DNA of 64,000 bases from Ancylomarina euxina (GTDB lineage: Bacteria > Bacteroidota > Bacteroidia > Bacteroidales > Marinifilaceae), in assembly GCF_003863355.1 (NCBI RefSeq), contig NZ_QQWG01000007.1, forward strand, positions 141,624 to 205,623, in the 5' to 3' direction. A program made the position numbers and the translations under genes. The notes beneath the pieces are model-generated. The model did no database searches, was not told where the DNA came from, and saw only the letters and a list, made by a program, of their open reading frames with translations. This document shows positions 19,401-27,668 of the stretch, one piece after another; within the stretch, counting starts at the first letter, position 1, and every line of letters begins with the position of its first letter.

Positions 19401-20066
19401 TTATTCTTTCGCCCAATTCCCACGGGGTTGAAGGATACGAAAATTTCGCAAAGTTTGAACTGCATCGGGTAAAATACTCTCGTATAGCTTTTGATGTTTC
19501 TCTGGAAAATCAACCTGACAGGTTTTGTTCCAGCGCTCATAAATAGTAAATCGAGTTGGATCTTCAGCATCCTGATGTAGAAAAGCACAAATAAAACTGT
19601 CTTCTTTCACCATCCTATCAAATACCTTCATGGCTGCTTCTTTCCAATCTGTTTGCCTGTCAGTCTTAATCTGAAAGTTCGAATAAATAGTCAAATCATT
19701 GGCTACCGTTTCGAACTGCGTACTTGCCCAAAAAGCCATTGGGCGCAGGATGTGTATTTTTCTCGGACTAGCACTCATTTCTGGCAGTCGCTGCTCATAA
19801 GTCTTACGATAATCTTTGGCAGCCATCTGATAGGTCATAAAATCCTCTTTCGAAGCCTCGGTCCAACGTTCATACATGCTAAATCGGTTAGGGGCTTCAG
19901 TATCCTCGTGTATAAAAGCACTTACAAAAGCTGCCTCTTGAGTCATATTATCCACAAGCTCAAACAAGCGTTCCTGGAACTCTTCAATATATTCGGGCTT
20001 AATATGGTATTTAACGTAGAAAACCAGATCATCCGGATTGGCTATTCTTGCTGGATTGGTAGTCAT
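19401..20066 (-). CDS. Tandem antibiotic biosynthesis monooxygenase-domain protein
   Basis: A 221-residue protein made of two similar halves (about 10-105 and 120-215). Each has the ABM pattern of a first strand, then FVSAFIHEDTEAPNRFSMYE in the first half and FICAFLHQDAEDPTRFTIYE in the second. ABM proteins are small cofactor-free ferredoxin-like dimers that include quinol monooxygenases of the YgiN type, so the tandem form may be a fused dimer. It is first in the operon with the old yellow enzyme and divergent from tetR, and it is probably controlled by the operators at 20232-20357. Confidence 0.82.
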   Translation of the reverse strand: MTTNPARIANPDDLVFYVKYHIKPEYIEEFQERLFELVDNMTQEAAFVSAFIHEDTEAPNRFSMYERWTEASKEDFMTYQMAAKDYRKTYEQRLPEMSASPRKIHILRPMAFWASTQFETVANDLTIYSNFQIKTDRQTDWKEAAMKVFDRMVKEDSFICAFLHQDAEDPTRFTIYERWNKTCQVDFPEKHQKLYESILPDAVQTLRNFRILQPRGNWAKE

Positions 20067-20231
20067 GATTTAATCCCCCCTTTTATCTATTCGTAATAAT
20101 TTTACAATTCTTCATTAGGTTTATACAAGTTATCACTTTTGAAAGCATAAAGCAATAAAGAAATCTTCACATATCGCAAGAACCTAAAAATCAAAGCTTA
20201 TATCTATATCTTCAGGATTTCAACCATCTAA

Positions 20232-20249
20232 TTTAACCAAGTGGTTAAA
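20232..20249. promoter_or_regulatory. TetR operator 1
   Basis: TTTAACCAAGTGGTTAAA, an 18-bp palindrome apart from its central two bases. It lies in the divergent promoter region of the monooxygenase operon and the tetR operon. Confidence 0.8.
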
Positions 20250-20296
20250 AAAACCACTTTTAATTTGCAGATAAAAAACAATCCATTACATTTGCA

Positions 20297-20312
20297 TTAA
20301 CCAAATGGTTAA
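20297..20312. promoter_or_regulatory. TetR operator 2 with adjacent half site
   Basis: TTAACCAAATGGTTAA is a second copy of the palindrome. A single half site, TGGTTAA, follows at 20319-20325. Confidence 0.8.
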
Positions 20313-20339
20313 AACGTCTGGTTAATTTTTTACAAACAA

Positions 20340-20357
20340 TTTAACCAAATGGTTAAA
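20340..20357. promoter_or_regulatory. TetR operator 3 overlapping the tetR start
   Basis: TTTAACCAAATGGTTAAA is the third copy. It contains the ATG at 20349, so translation probably begins later, at 20361 or 20367. A repressor bound here would block its own transcription. Confidence 0.8.
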
Positions 20358-20360
20358 CAT

Positions 20361-20975
20361 ATGAAGATGGAAAAGAAATCAATTGAAACCCAAGAGAATA
20401 TTCTAAACGCCGCAAGAATAATATTTGCAAAAAAAGGATTAAGCGGAGCCCGTATGCAAGAAATAGCTGATCATGCCGGTATTAATAAAGCACTCTTGCA
20501 TTACTACTACCGAAATAAAGAAAAACTGTTTGAGCAGGTTTTTGAGGAAGCCTTTAAAAAGTTGATTCGCCCACTTGGGGCATTCCTAACAGATGATTCA
20601 GAATTGTTTCAGAAGATCAGGAACATTTGTAAACTCTACAACGAAGTGTTGACCAAATACCCCTTTATCCCCAACTTTGTAATAAATGAAATGAATATCG
20701 ATCCTTCCAGAATACTCAACCTACTGGATATTGGAGGAGTTAAAGAGGGGAAAATCAAAACTGCCATACAAATTAACGAAGCCATTAAAACAGGCATGAT
20801 CAGACCCATCGACCCTAGAGAACTAATCCTAAACATTATTAGTCTCTCTGTATTTCCTTTTGCAAGCCGTCCCATATCAGAACAATTTTTATATAAGGAT
20901 GAAGACATGGATGAGGTTCTTAAATCAAGAGCCGATGGTGTAGCAGAATTTATTATTCAATCGATAAAAATTTAA
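20361..20975 (+). CDS. TetR/AcrR-family transcriptional regulator
   Basis: A 204-residue TetR-family repressor when started at the ATG at 20361; an ATG at 20349 lies within an operator palindrome and another is at 20367. The N-terminal helix-turn-helix is clear: ILNAARIIFAKKGLSGARMQ followed by IADHAGINKALLHYYYRNKE. The C-terminal half is the ligand-binding, dimerisation domain. Three palindromic operators lie just upstream. The gene is 10 bp ahead of the TolC gene of the exporter operon, so it should repress its own operon and probably the divergent detoxification pair. The arrangement resembles E. coli CecR with ybhGFSR and also NemR with NemA. Confidence 0.92.
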   Translation: MKMEKKSIETQENILNAARIIFAKKGLSGARMQEIADHAGINKALLHYYYRNKEKLFEQVFEEAFKKLIRPLGAFLTDDSELFQKIRNICKLYNEVLTKYPFIPNFVINEMNIDPSRILNLLDIGGVKEGKIKTAIQINEAIKTGMIRPIDPRELILNIISLSVFPFASRPISEQFLYKDEDMDEVLKSRADGVAEFIIQSIKI

Positions 20976-20985
20976 ATAAATTAAA

Positions 20986-22275
20986 ATGGACTCACTTTTG
21001 AAAAATAACAAATACCTCCTTCTCTTGGTGTTCCTTATTCAAATTCAGGTTGGATGGACTCAAGAAGTAACACTAAGTTTGGAGCAATGCCAGAAAGAAG
21101 TGCAGGAAAACTTTCCTTTGGTTAAAGGGAAAGAACTTTTAAGTCAATCTTCAAAACTGAATATTGAGAACATCAAAACATCATATTTACCCAGGCTTTA
21201 TGCAAATGGGAAACTCTCCTACCAATCGGATGTAACCGGCATTACCTTTCCAGGCATGGCAACGCCCCAAGCACCAAAAGACCAATATGCCCTCAATCTG
21301 GATGTGGAGCAGTTGATATATGATGGCGGAAAAACAAAAAATAGAATTAAGATCGAAAAAGAAGCTTCGGAGGTAGAAATTCGAAACCTTGAGATTCAGA
21401 TCTATCAGTTGCGCGAAAGGGTGAATTCCGCATTCTTTGGTATTCAACTTGTTCGTAAAAATAAATTGATACTTATCGACAAGCAAAAAACCATTTCGAA
21501 TCGATTAAAACAAATAAGATCAGCGGTAGAAAATGGTGTTATTTTACCCGCCAACCTAAAAGTTATGGAGTCGGAATTGTTGCTAATCGATCAACAGGTT
21601 CAGGAACTGAATGCGCATGAAGCCTCTTCATTTCATATCCTGTCGGAATTAATGGGACGACGAATCGATGCAAAAGCCAAATTGAAAGCAAGCAGCTTTG
21701 ATATGGAATCAGCCAATGATTTAAAGACAGATAGTAAAGAGAGACCGGAATACCACATGTATTCGAGTCAGAAGTCATTGCTTGAAGCGCAAAAAGAACT
21801 GCTAAAGAAAGACCGTTACCCCGTGATCTCAGGATTTGGTCAGTTGGGATACGGAAATCCCGGCTACAATCAATTGACGGATGAGTTCGATACGTATTAC
21901 ATGCTGGGTGCGAAAATATCCTGGAATATTTTCGATTGGAAATCAAATCGCCGAAAGCTAAAAGAGATTACCATCCGTAAGGATATTGTAACAACTCAAG
22001 AACTAAGCTTTTCTCAAAACCAACTGATTGAATTGGGAAATGAATCCATCAAGCTGAGGAAATTTAAAATCTTGCTCGAAAAAGATGAAGCCATTATCGA
22101 CCTGCAAGAAGCCATCAGTGCAAGCTCAGCCTCCCAGTTGGACAACGGCATCATTACTTCAAGTGATTACCTGGAAGATTTAAACAAGGAAATTCAAGCA
22201 AAATTGAATAAGGAATATCATTTAATTCAGTTACAGCAATCTTTGGCTGAATACGAAAGAATCAAGGGAATTTAA
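20986..22275 (+). CDS. TolC-family outer-membrane efflux protein
   Basis: A 429-residue outer-membrane channel subunit. A signal peptide (LLLLVFLIQIQVGWTQE) is followed by two TolC repeats with long helical parts, for example LSLEQCQKEVQENFPLVKGK at the start of the mature protein and NGIITSSDYLEDLNKEIQAK near the end. TolC trimers give the exit duct for tripartite pumps. It is the second gene of an operon that also supplies the adaptor, two ATPases and two permeases, so the pump is complete. Confidence 0.9.
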   Translation: MDSLLKNNKYLLLLVFLIQIQVGWTQEVTLSLEQCQKEVQENFPLVKGKELLSQSSKLNIENIKTSYLPRLYANGKLSYQSDVTGITFPGMATPQAPKDQYALNLDVEQLIYDGGKTKNRIKIEKEASEVEIRNLEIQIYQLRERVNSAFFGIQLVRKNKLILIDKQKTISNRLKQIRSAVENGVILPANLKVMESELLLIDQQVQELNAHEASSFHILSELMGRRIDAKAKLKASSFDMESANDLKTDSKERPEYHMYSSQKSLLEAQKELLKKDRYPVISGFGQLGYGNPGYNQLTDEFDTYYMLGAKISWNIFDWKSNRRKLKEITIRKDIVTTQELSFSQNQLIELGNESIKLRKFKILLEKDEAIIDLQEAISASSASQLDNGIITSSDYLEDLNKEIQAKLNKEYHLIQLQQSLAEYERIKGI

Positions 22276-22295
22276 AAGTACTTAAAAATATAAAC

Positions 22296-23186
22296 ATGAA
22301 ACTACAGACAATAATCGGACTAAGTCTGGCATTGGCATTTCTGACTTCTGCCTGCAATCAAAATGGAGAAGAATCGGATGCCTACGGAAATTTTGAAGCG
22401 ACGGAATACCTGATATCAGCAGAAAACAGTGGGAAGATACTCGCTCTTAATCTTGATGAAGGAGATGTGTTCGATCAGGCGAAACAGGTGGGGCTTATCG
22501 ACACAACGCAGCTGTTCTTACAGAAAGAACAACTGAAAGCACAAAAGCAAGCCATTGCCTCGGGTGTTAAGAATATACTCTCGCGAATTGCAGTTTATCA
22601 GGAGCAGATAGCCATACTCAAAAAGGATAAGTTGAGAATCGACAAGATGTTTGCAGATGGTGCAGCAACCAGCAAAGAGGTTGACGATATCAATGGAAAG
22701 ATTCAGCTTGCCCAAAAACAAATACAGGCAGTTAGAACTGAAAATGCCAAGGTACTTGGTGAACTTGAAAATGTTGATCGCAAGATAGAGGCTTTGAGCG
22801 ATTTGATTGGGAAAAGCGTAATCTATATTCCAAAGTCGGCAACTGTTTTGGAGAAATATCACGAAGAATACGAAATGGTGAATGTGGGCACTCCCCTATT
22901 CAAATTAGCCGATTTGAACACACTTGACTTAAGGGTTTACATCAGCGGCGATCAGCTCTCTGAGGTTAAAATTGGTCAGGAAGTTAAAGTATTGATTGAT
23001 AAAAACAAAGAGGAAAACCAGACGCTCACAGGAAAAGTGATTTGGATTTCTTCACAATCGGAATTTACACCCAAAATTATCCAAACCAAGAAAGAACGTG
23101 TAAAATTGGTTTATGCACTTAAAGTGAAGGTGAAAAATGACGGGCGCTTAAAAATTGGCATGCCAGGTGAAATCAGATTCAAGTAG
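22296..23186 (+). CDS. HlyD-family periplasmic adaptor lipoprotein
   Basis: A 296-residue membrane fusion protein. The lipobox Leu-Thr-Ser-Ala-Cys near residue 20 marks it as a lipoprotein. It has a split biotinyl-lipoyl domain around a helical hairpin (about 75-170, rich in Lys, Gln and Glu) and beta-barrel segments such as GQEVKVLIDKNKEENQ. It would link the TolC channel to the ABC permeases. It most resembles YbhG-type adaptors. The gene is 20 bp after tolC and 3 bp before the first ATPase. Confidence 0.9.
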   Translation: MKLQTIIGLSLALAFLTSACNQNGEESDAYGNFEATEYLISAENSGKILALNLDEGDVFDQAKQVGLIDTTQLFLQKEQLKAQKQAIASGVKNILSRIAVYQEQIAILKKDKLRIDKMFADGAATSKEVDDINGKIQLAQKQIQAVRTENAKVLGELENVDRKIEALSDLIGKSVIYIPKSATVLEKYHEEYEMVNVGTPLFKLADLNTLDLRVYISGDQLSEVKIGQEVKVLIDKNKEENQTLTGKVIWISSQSEFTPKIIQTKKERVKLVYALKVKVKNDGRLKIGMPGEIRFK

Positions 23187-23189
23187 CTT

Positions 23190-24116
23190 ATGGACTCCAA
23201 AATCAGCATAAAAGATCTATCGAAATCCTATGGGGATGTTCAGGCTCTTAAAGGGATTAATCTCGACATAGAGTCAGGAGAGCTGTTTGGCTTGATAGGA
23301 CCGGATGGCGCGGGAAAAACAAGTCTTTTTCGCCTGCTGGCAACCTTACTGCTTCCCGATTCGGGCTCTGCCACACTCTGTGGCTTCGATATGGTAAAGG
23401 AATACAAGCCCATCCGAAACATTTTAGGTTACATGCCTGGTCGATTTTCCTTGTATCAAGATTTAAGTGTTCTGGAGAATCTCAATTTCTTTGCTACTGT
23501 CTTCGATACGCGAATCGAGGACAATATGGAAATGATTCGGGATATATGGCTTCAAATTGAACCCTTCAAACACCGATTGGCAGGAAAATTATCCGGTGGT
23601 ATGAAACAGAAACTAGCCCTTTGTTGTGCACTCATTCATCAACCCAAAATATTGTTGTTGGATGAGCCGACTACAGGCGTTGATGTGGTTTCGAGAAGTG
23701 AATTCTGGCAAATGCTAAAGAGCCTGAAAGCAAAGGGTGTCACCATTATTGTGGCAACGCCCTATATGGATGAAGCCAATTTATGTGAGAGGGTTGCACT
23801 GATGCAGGATGGAGAGATATTAAGTCTGAACACGCCTGCCGGTATCATTTCAGATTTTGGCAGGGATTTGTATGCGATACAAGGCAAAGATATCTACCAA
23901 CTGCTTTTGGACTTGCGCACCTATCCTCATGCAAATTCTGTTTTCCCTTTTGGTCAGAGCATACACTATACCGATAAACGGGATGCTATTTCTCCTTCGG
24001 AGCTTAAAGATTATTTGATATCTAAAGGACAATATGATATCGAGATTAGCAAAATTACCGCTGGCATTGAAGACTGCTTTATGGCCTTGAGTCAGCAAAA
24101 TAAGGTTCAGGCATGA
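23190..24116 (+). CDS. ABC transporter ATP-binding protein (YbhF N-half-like)
   Basis: A 308-residue ABC ATPase. Walker A is GPDGAGKTS, the signature is LSGGMKQKLALCCAL and Walker B is ILLLDEPTTGVD. The Pro-Asp-Gly form of Walker A is typical of the N-terminal domain of YbhF. The C-terminal 80 residues form the extra domain seen in ABC-2 exporter ATPases. Its stop overlaps the start of the second ATPase by 4 bp (ATGA), so the two are translationally coupled and together equal one YbhF protein split in two. Confidence 0.92.
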   Translation: MDSKISIKDLSKSYGDVQALKGINLDIESGELFGLIGPDGAGKTSLFRLLATLLLPDSGSATLCGFDMVKEYKPIRNILGYMPGRFSLYQDLSVLENLNFFATVFDTRIEDNMEMIRDIWLQIEPFKHRLAGKLSGGMKQKLALCCALIHQPKILLLDEPTTGVDVVSRSEFWQMLKSLKAKGVTIIVATPYMDEANLCERVALMQDGEILSLNTPAGIISDFGRDLYAIQGKDIYQLLLDLRTYPHANSVFPFGQSIHYTDKRDAISPSELKDYLISKGQYDIEISKITAGIEDCFMALSQQNKVQA

Positions 24117-24859
24117 ATACAGATCAAAAAGTAATATCGGTACGAAACTTGACCAAGAAGTTTGGCGCTTTTACGGCTAATGACAGTTTATCCTTTGATG
24201 TATACAAGGGTGAGATTTTTGGCTTTCTTGGCGCAAATGGTGCAGGTAAAACCACCGCCATGAAAATCCTTTGCGGTCTTTCGTATCCAACATCCGGTGA
24301 AATCATGGTGGCAGGCTTAGATGTATACAAGCAGCGGGAAGAGCTAAAAAAGAATATCGGTTACATGAGTCAGAAGTTTTCCTTATACGAGGATCTAACG
24401 GTATTTGAGAATATCCGATTTTATGCGGGTATTTATGGCATGTCGTCCAAGGAAATCAAGGCTAAATCGGATGACTTGCTGCAAAAGCTGGGTTTGGTTC
24501 ATGCCAGAAACAAGCGTATTGGTGAACTGCCACTGGGATGGAAACAAAAGCTGGCCTTTTCGGTAGCCATTTTCCACAATCCTGAAATTGTATTTTTGGA
24601 TGAACCAACAGGAGGTGTCGACCCCGTTACCAGGAGGCAGTTCTGGGATTTGATTTATGAGGCTTCACGAAACGGGATTACCATTTTTGTAACGACACAC
24701 TATATGGATGAAGCTGAATATTGCAATAGAATTTCCATTATGGTCGACGGACGAATAGATGCATTGGATACACCGGAAAGATTAAAGAAACAGTTTGAAG
24801 CCAAGGACATGGATGAAGTATTCCTTAAGCTGGCTAGAAAAAGCAACTATCAGGAGTAA
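24113..24859 (+). CDS. ABC transporter ATP-binding protein (YbhF C-half-like)
   Basis: A 248-residue ABC ATPase. Walker A is GANGAGKTT and Walker B is IVFLDEPTGGVD. The signature motif is altered: ELPLGWKQKLAFSVA replaces the usual LSGGQ, as also found in the C-terminal domain of YbhF-type proteins. In the ATPase heterodimer one site may therefore be degenerate. It follows the first ATPase with a 4-bp overlap and precedes the permeases, after a 320-bp gap that holds an inverted repeat. Confidence 0.91.
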   Translation: MNTDQKVISVRNLTKKFGAFTANDSLSFDVYKGEIFGFLGANGAGKTTAMKILCGLSYPTSGEIMVAGLDVYKQREELKKNIGYMSQKFSLYEDLTVFENIRFYAGIYGMSSKEIKAKSDDLLQKLGLVHARNKRIGELPLGWKQKLAFSVAIFHNPEIVFLDEPTGGVDPVTRRQFWDLIYEASRNGITIFVTTHYMDEAEYCNRISIMVDGRIDALDTPERLKKQFEAKDMDEVFLKLARKSNYQE

Positions 24860-24933
24860 TACCAATTTTTCTTCAGGAAGTCATGAATCATTCTTACGAT
24901 CGTTTATGTCTTTCTATTAAAAAACAAAAATAG

Positions 24934-25120
24934 ATTAAACCACTAAGCGCACTAAGAACGCAATGAAAAAAAATGATAAAATTAAACTTTGTGCCATTTT
25001 ACTCATTTACTAACAAGAATGTATCGGTCTGACTAAAGTGAATTTGACAAAACAAGCCCTTATGTACGCAAAGGAATAATATAAATCAACTTTGTGTTCG
25101 TTGTGATCTTTGCGGTTAAT
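24934..25120. repeat. Imperfect inverted repeat inside the exporter operon (MITE-like)
   Basis: The arm at 24934-24966 (AACCACTAAGCGCACTAAGA and on) is an imperfect reverse complement of the arm at 25089-25120 (CTTTGTGTTCGTTGTGATCT and on). The roughly 120 bp between them contain no gene. Repeats of this AACC...AAAGA...CACAAAG type are common between genes in Bacteroidota. It separates the second ATPase from the first permease. Confidence 0.55.
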
Positions 25121-25182
25121 AAAAACGCTTATCGCACATGCTAAAAGGACATTATTCTTTTACTATTATTTTAAAAATTACT

Positions 25183-26289
25183 ATGAAGCGATTTATCGGT
25201 TTTATAAAAAAAGAGTTTTATCACATTTTCCGCGACAAAAGGTCAATGCTGATTTTATTTGGAATGCCCATTGTGCAGCTATTGCTTTTTGGCTTTGTGA
25301 TTACCAACGACCTTAAGGATGTGAAAATGGCAGTGGTAGACCATTCCAAGGATGAATACACATTAGAGATTATAAATAAAATTACATCCTCTGGCTATTT
25401 CAAGCTGGTTGAAAATCTTGATGGCATTGCACAAGTGGATGAAATATTCCGAAAAGGCGAAACAAAGGTGGTATTGGTTTTTGAACCCGATTTCGGTAAA
25501 AATCTTGTTAAAGGATCCCATGCCTCAGTGCAACTATTAACGGATGCCTCAGAGCCCAATATGGCGAATATGGAGGTAAACTACCTTCAGGGAATCCTGC
25601 AGAATTACAATGTAGAAATAAACAGGGGAAAGAGGGTACCGAATCAGATTGTCCCACAAACAAGAATGTATTTTAATGCCGAACTGGAGAGTGTTTATAT
25701 GTTTATCCCAGGTATTATGGCAACTATTCTGATGTTGGTTTCCGCCATGATGACCTCCATTTCAATTGCACGGGAAAAAGAGTTGGGAACCATGGAGATC
25801 CTTCTGGTTTCGCCCCTTCAACCCTGGCAAATTATTCTGGGAAAGGTAACCCCCTACTTGGTCTTGTCTTTTATAAATGCTCTGGTTATTGTTGGCATGG
25901 GGTACTTTGTATTTGGGGTTCCAGTGTTGGGCAGTTTTGTGCTGCTTATGGCTGAAAGTGTTTTATTTATCTTATTGGCACTCTCACTGGGGATTTTCAT
26001 TTCTACAGTGTCAGACAGCCAGCAGGTAGCCATGATGCTTTCCATGTTTGCCTTAATGCTGCCAACAATTCTGTTGTCAGGCTTTATTTTCCCCTTACGG
26101 AATATGCCTCTGCCCTTACAAATACTAAGCAATATTATTCCGCCCAGATGGTTTATTGTGATCATCAAGAATATCATGCTTAAGGGAACCGGCTTTGAGT
26201 TTGTTTGGAAAGAAACACTGATTCTTATTGGAATGACAGCAGGTTTAATAGCCTTAAGTGTCAAGAAATTTAAAATAAGATTGGAGTAA
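25183..26289 (+). CDS. ABC-2 type permease (YbhS/YbhR-like)
   Basis: A 368-residue permease when started at the ATG at 25183 (MKRFIGFIKKEFYHIFRDKR); the frame is open from 25138, but the added residues do not look like the family. A first transmembrane helix is followed by a periplasmic domain of about 140 residues, then five helices in the C-terminal half, with the family motif EKELGTMEILLVSPLQPWQI. It is one of two permeases that should pair in the membrane and work with the two ATPases. Substrates of related pumps are cationic drugs, Na+ or hydrophobic compounds; the sequence does not decide. Confidence 0.9.
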   Translation: MKRFIGFIKKEFYHIFRDKRSMLILFGMPIVQLLLFGFVITNDLKDVKMAVVDHSKDEYTLEIINKITSSGYFKLVENLDGIAQVDEIFRKGETKVVLVFEPDFGKNLVKGSHASVQLLTDASEPNMANMEVNYLQGILQNYNVEINRGKRVPNQIVPQTRMYFNAELESVYMFIPGIMATILMLVSAMMTSISIAREKELGTMEILLVSPLQPWQIILGKVTPYLVLSFINALVIVGMGYFVFGVPVLGSFVLLMAESVLFILLALSLGIFISTVSDSQQVAMMLSMFALMLPTILLSGFIFPLRNMPLPLQILSNIIPPRWFIVIIKNIMLKGTGFEFVWKETLILIGMTAGLIALSVKKFKIRLE

Positions 26290-26396
26290 TATCGGCAAAT
26301 CTAAATTTGGGATGAAACGATCTCAATACCGTCTTGAAAGGGTTCAGATTGAGACTCTGCCAGAGGCTATTTTTTAAAACTTTACAGAACGAATAC

Positions 26397-27515
26397 ATGC
26401 GAACAATTAAATACATATTGCAAAAAGAGTTTCTTCAGATTTTTAGAAACAAAAGTATGTTGCCCATCATTTTTGCAATGCCAATCATTCAACTTTGTGT
26501 TTTGGTTTTTGCAGCAACCTTCGAGATGAAAAACACGAATGTGTATGTCGTGGACAGGGACCTTTCCAGTCATTCCAGACAAATTATATCCAAATTTTAT
26601 GGCTCGCCTTTTTTTACCGTTAAGGATGTTGATTTCTCAATTAAAAATGCAGAGGATGAGCTTTCAAAAGACAATGTGGATGCTATTCTGTATTTTGAAA
26701 ATGGCTTTGGCAAGGCTGTGGATAAAAAAGAACACGCATCGGTTCAGGTTTTGGTGAATGCCATAGATGCCAGTGCTGCCGGATTGTACAATGCCTATAT
26801 TCTTTCTGTGATACAGGATTATAACCTGCAGGTGAATTCCAAAATTCAGTCAGTTGACAAAAACAATACTGTTCTGCAAGTTAAAAACACCTACTCATAC
26901 CTGTTCAATGCTGAGATGAAATACATTCCCTATATGTTACCTGGGATATTGGTCTTGTTAATCACGGTCATTGGTCTGTTTTTATCTGCCATGAATGTGG
27001 TGCGTGAAAAAGAAATCGGGACCATTGAACAGATCAATGTAACGCCTATCAAAAGGTATCAATTCCTTATCGGGAAACTAATTCCCTTTTTATTGATCGG
27101 CTTTTTCGAATTGGGCGTCGGTCTTATAATTGCCGCATTCGTGTTTAAAATCCCAATTTTGGGATCGGTTTGGTTGATTTATCTGGTTGCTTTTATTTAC
27201 CTGCTTACCATATTGGGAATTGGCTTGTTTATTTCAACACAAACAGATACACAGCAACAAGCCATGTTTATTGCCTGGTTTTTTATGATTATTTTTGTCC
27301 TAATGGGTGGATTGTTTACACCAACTGAAAGCATGCCGGAATGGGGACAAAAAATGAATCTATTAAATCCAGTCGCCTATTTTATCAAAATCATTAGAAT
27401 GATCATGCTAAAGGGATCAGGATTTATGGATATATTAAAGGACTTAAGCATATTGGCTCTATACTCACTTGTCATGTTAAGCTTTGCAGTAAACAGGTAC
27501 AGAAAGGTAGCCTAA
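26397..27515 (+). CDS. ABC-2 type permease (second subunit)
   Basis: A 372-residue permease when started at the ATG at 26397 (MRTIKYILQKEFLQIFRNKS); an upstream TTG at 26334 would add 21 unlikely residues. It has the same layout as its upstream neighbour: N-terminal helix, periplasmic domain and five C-terminal helices, with EKEIGTIEQINVTPIKRYQF as the conserved coupling loop. It is the last gene of the tetR-tolC-hlyD-ABC-ABC-permease-permease operon. A gap of 153 bp separates it from the channel gene. Confidence 0.9.
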   Translation: MRTIKYILQKEFLQIFRNKSMLPIIFAMPIIQLCVLVFAATFEMKNTNVYVVDRDLSSHSRQIISKFYGSPFFTVKDVDFSIKNAEDELSKDNVDAILYFENGFGKAVDKKEHASVQVLVNAIDASAAGLYNAYILSVIQDYNLQVNSKIQSVDKNNTVLQVKNTYSYLFNAEMKYIPYMLPGILVLLITVIGLFLSAMNVVREKEIGTIEQINVTPIKRYQFLIGKLIPFLLIGFFELGVGLIIAAFVFKIPILGSVWLIYLVAFIYLLTILGIGLFISTQTDTQQQAMFIAWFFMIIFVLMGGLFTPTESMPEWGQKMNLLNPVAYFIKIIRMIMLKGSGFMDILKDLSILALYSLVMLSFAVNRYRKVA

Positions 27516-27668
27516 ACCAAAAGAAATCCATTATAATATGGGTATACTTGTTCAGCAAGAATTTTAATTTCTTGATTTTCTCTTTTAACCGATATAAAGG
27601 CTGCATTTATCCGTTATGGATATTTAATAAGGCTTAGTTGATTACATTTTGAATTATAAGCAAAACCA

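Noticed and set aside
20349..20360. ATG at 20349 as the start of tetR
   Set aside because: This ATG is the centre of an operator palindrome; starts at 20361 or 20367 fit the family N-terminus better. It remains possible.
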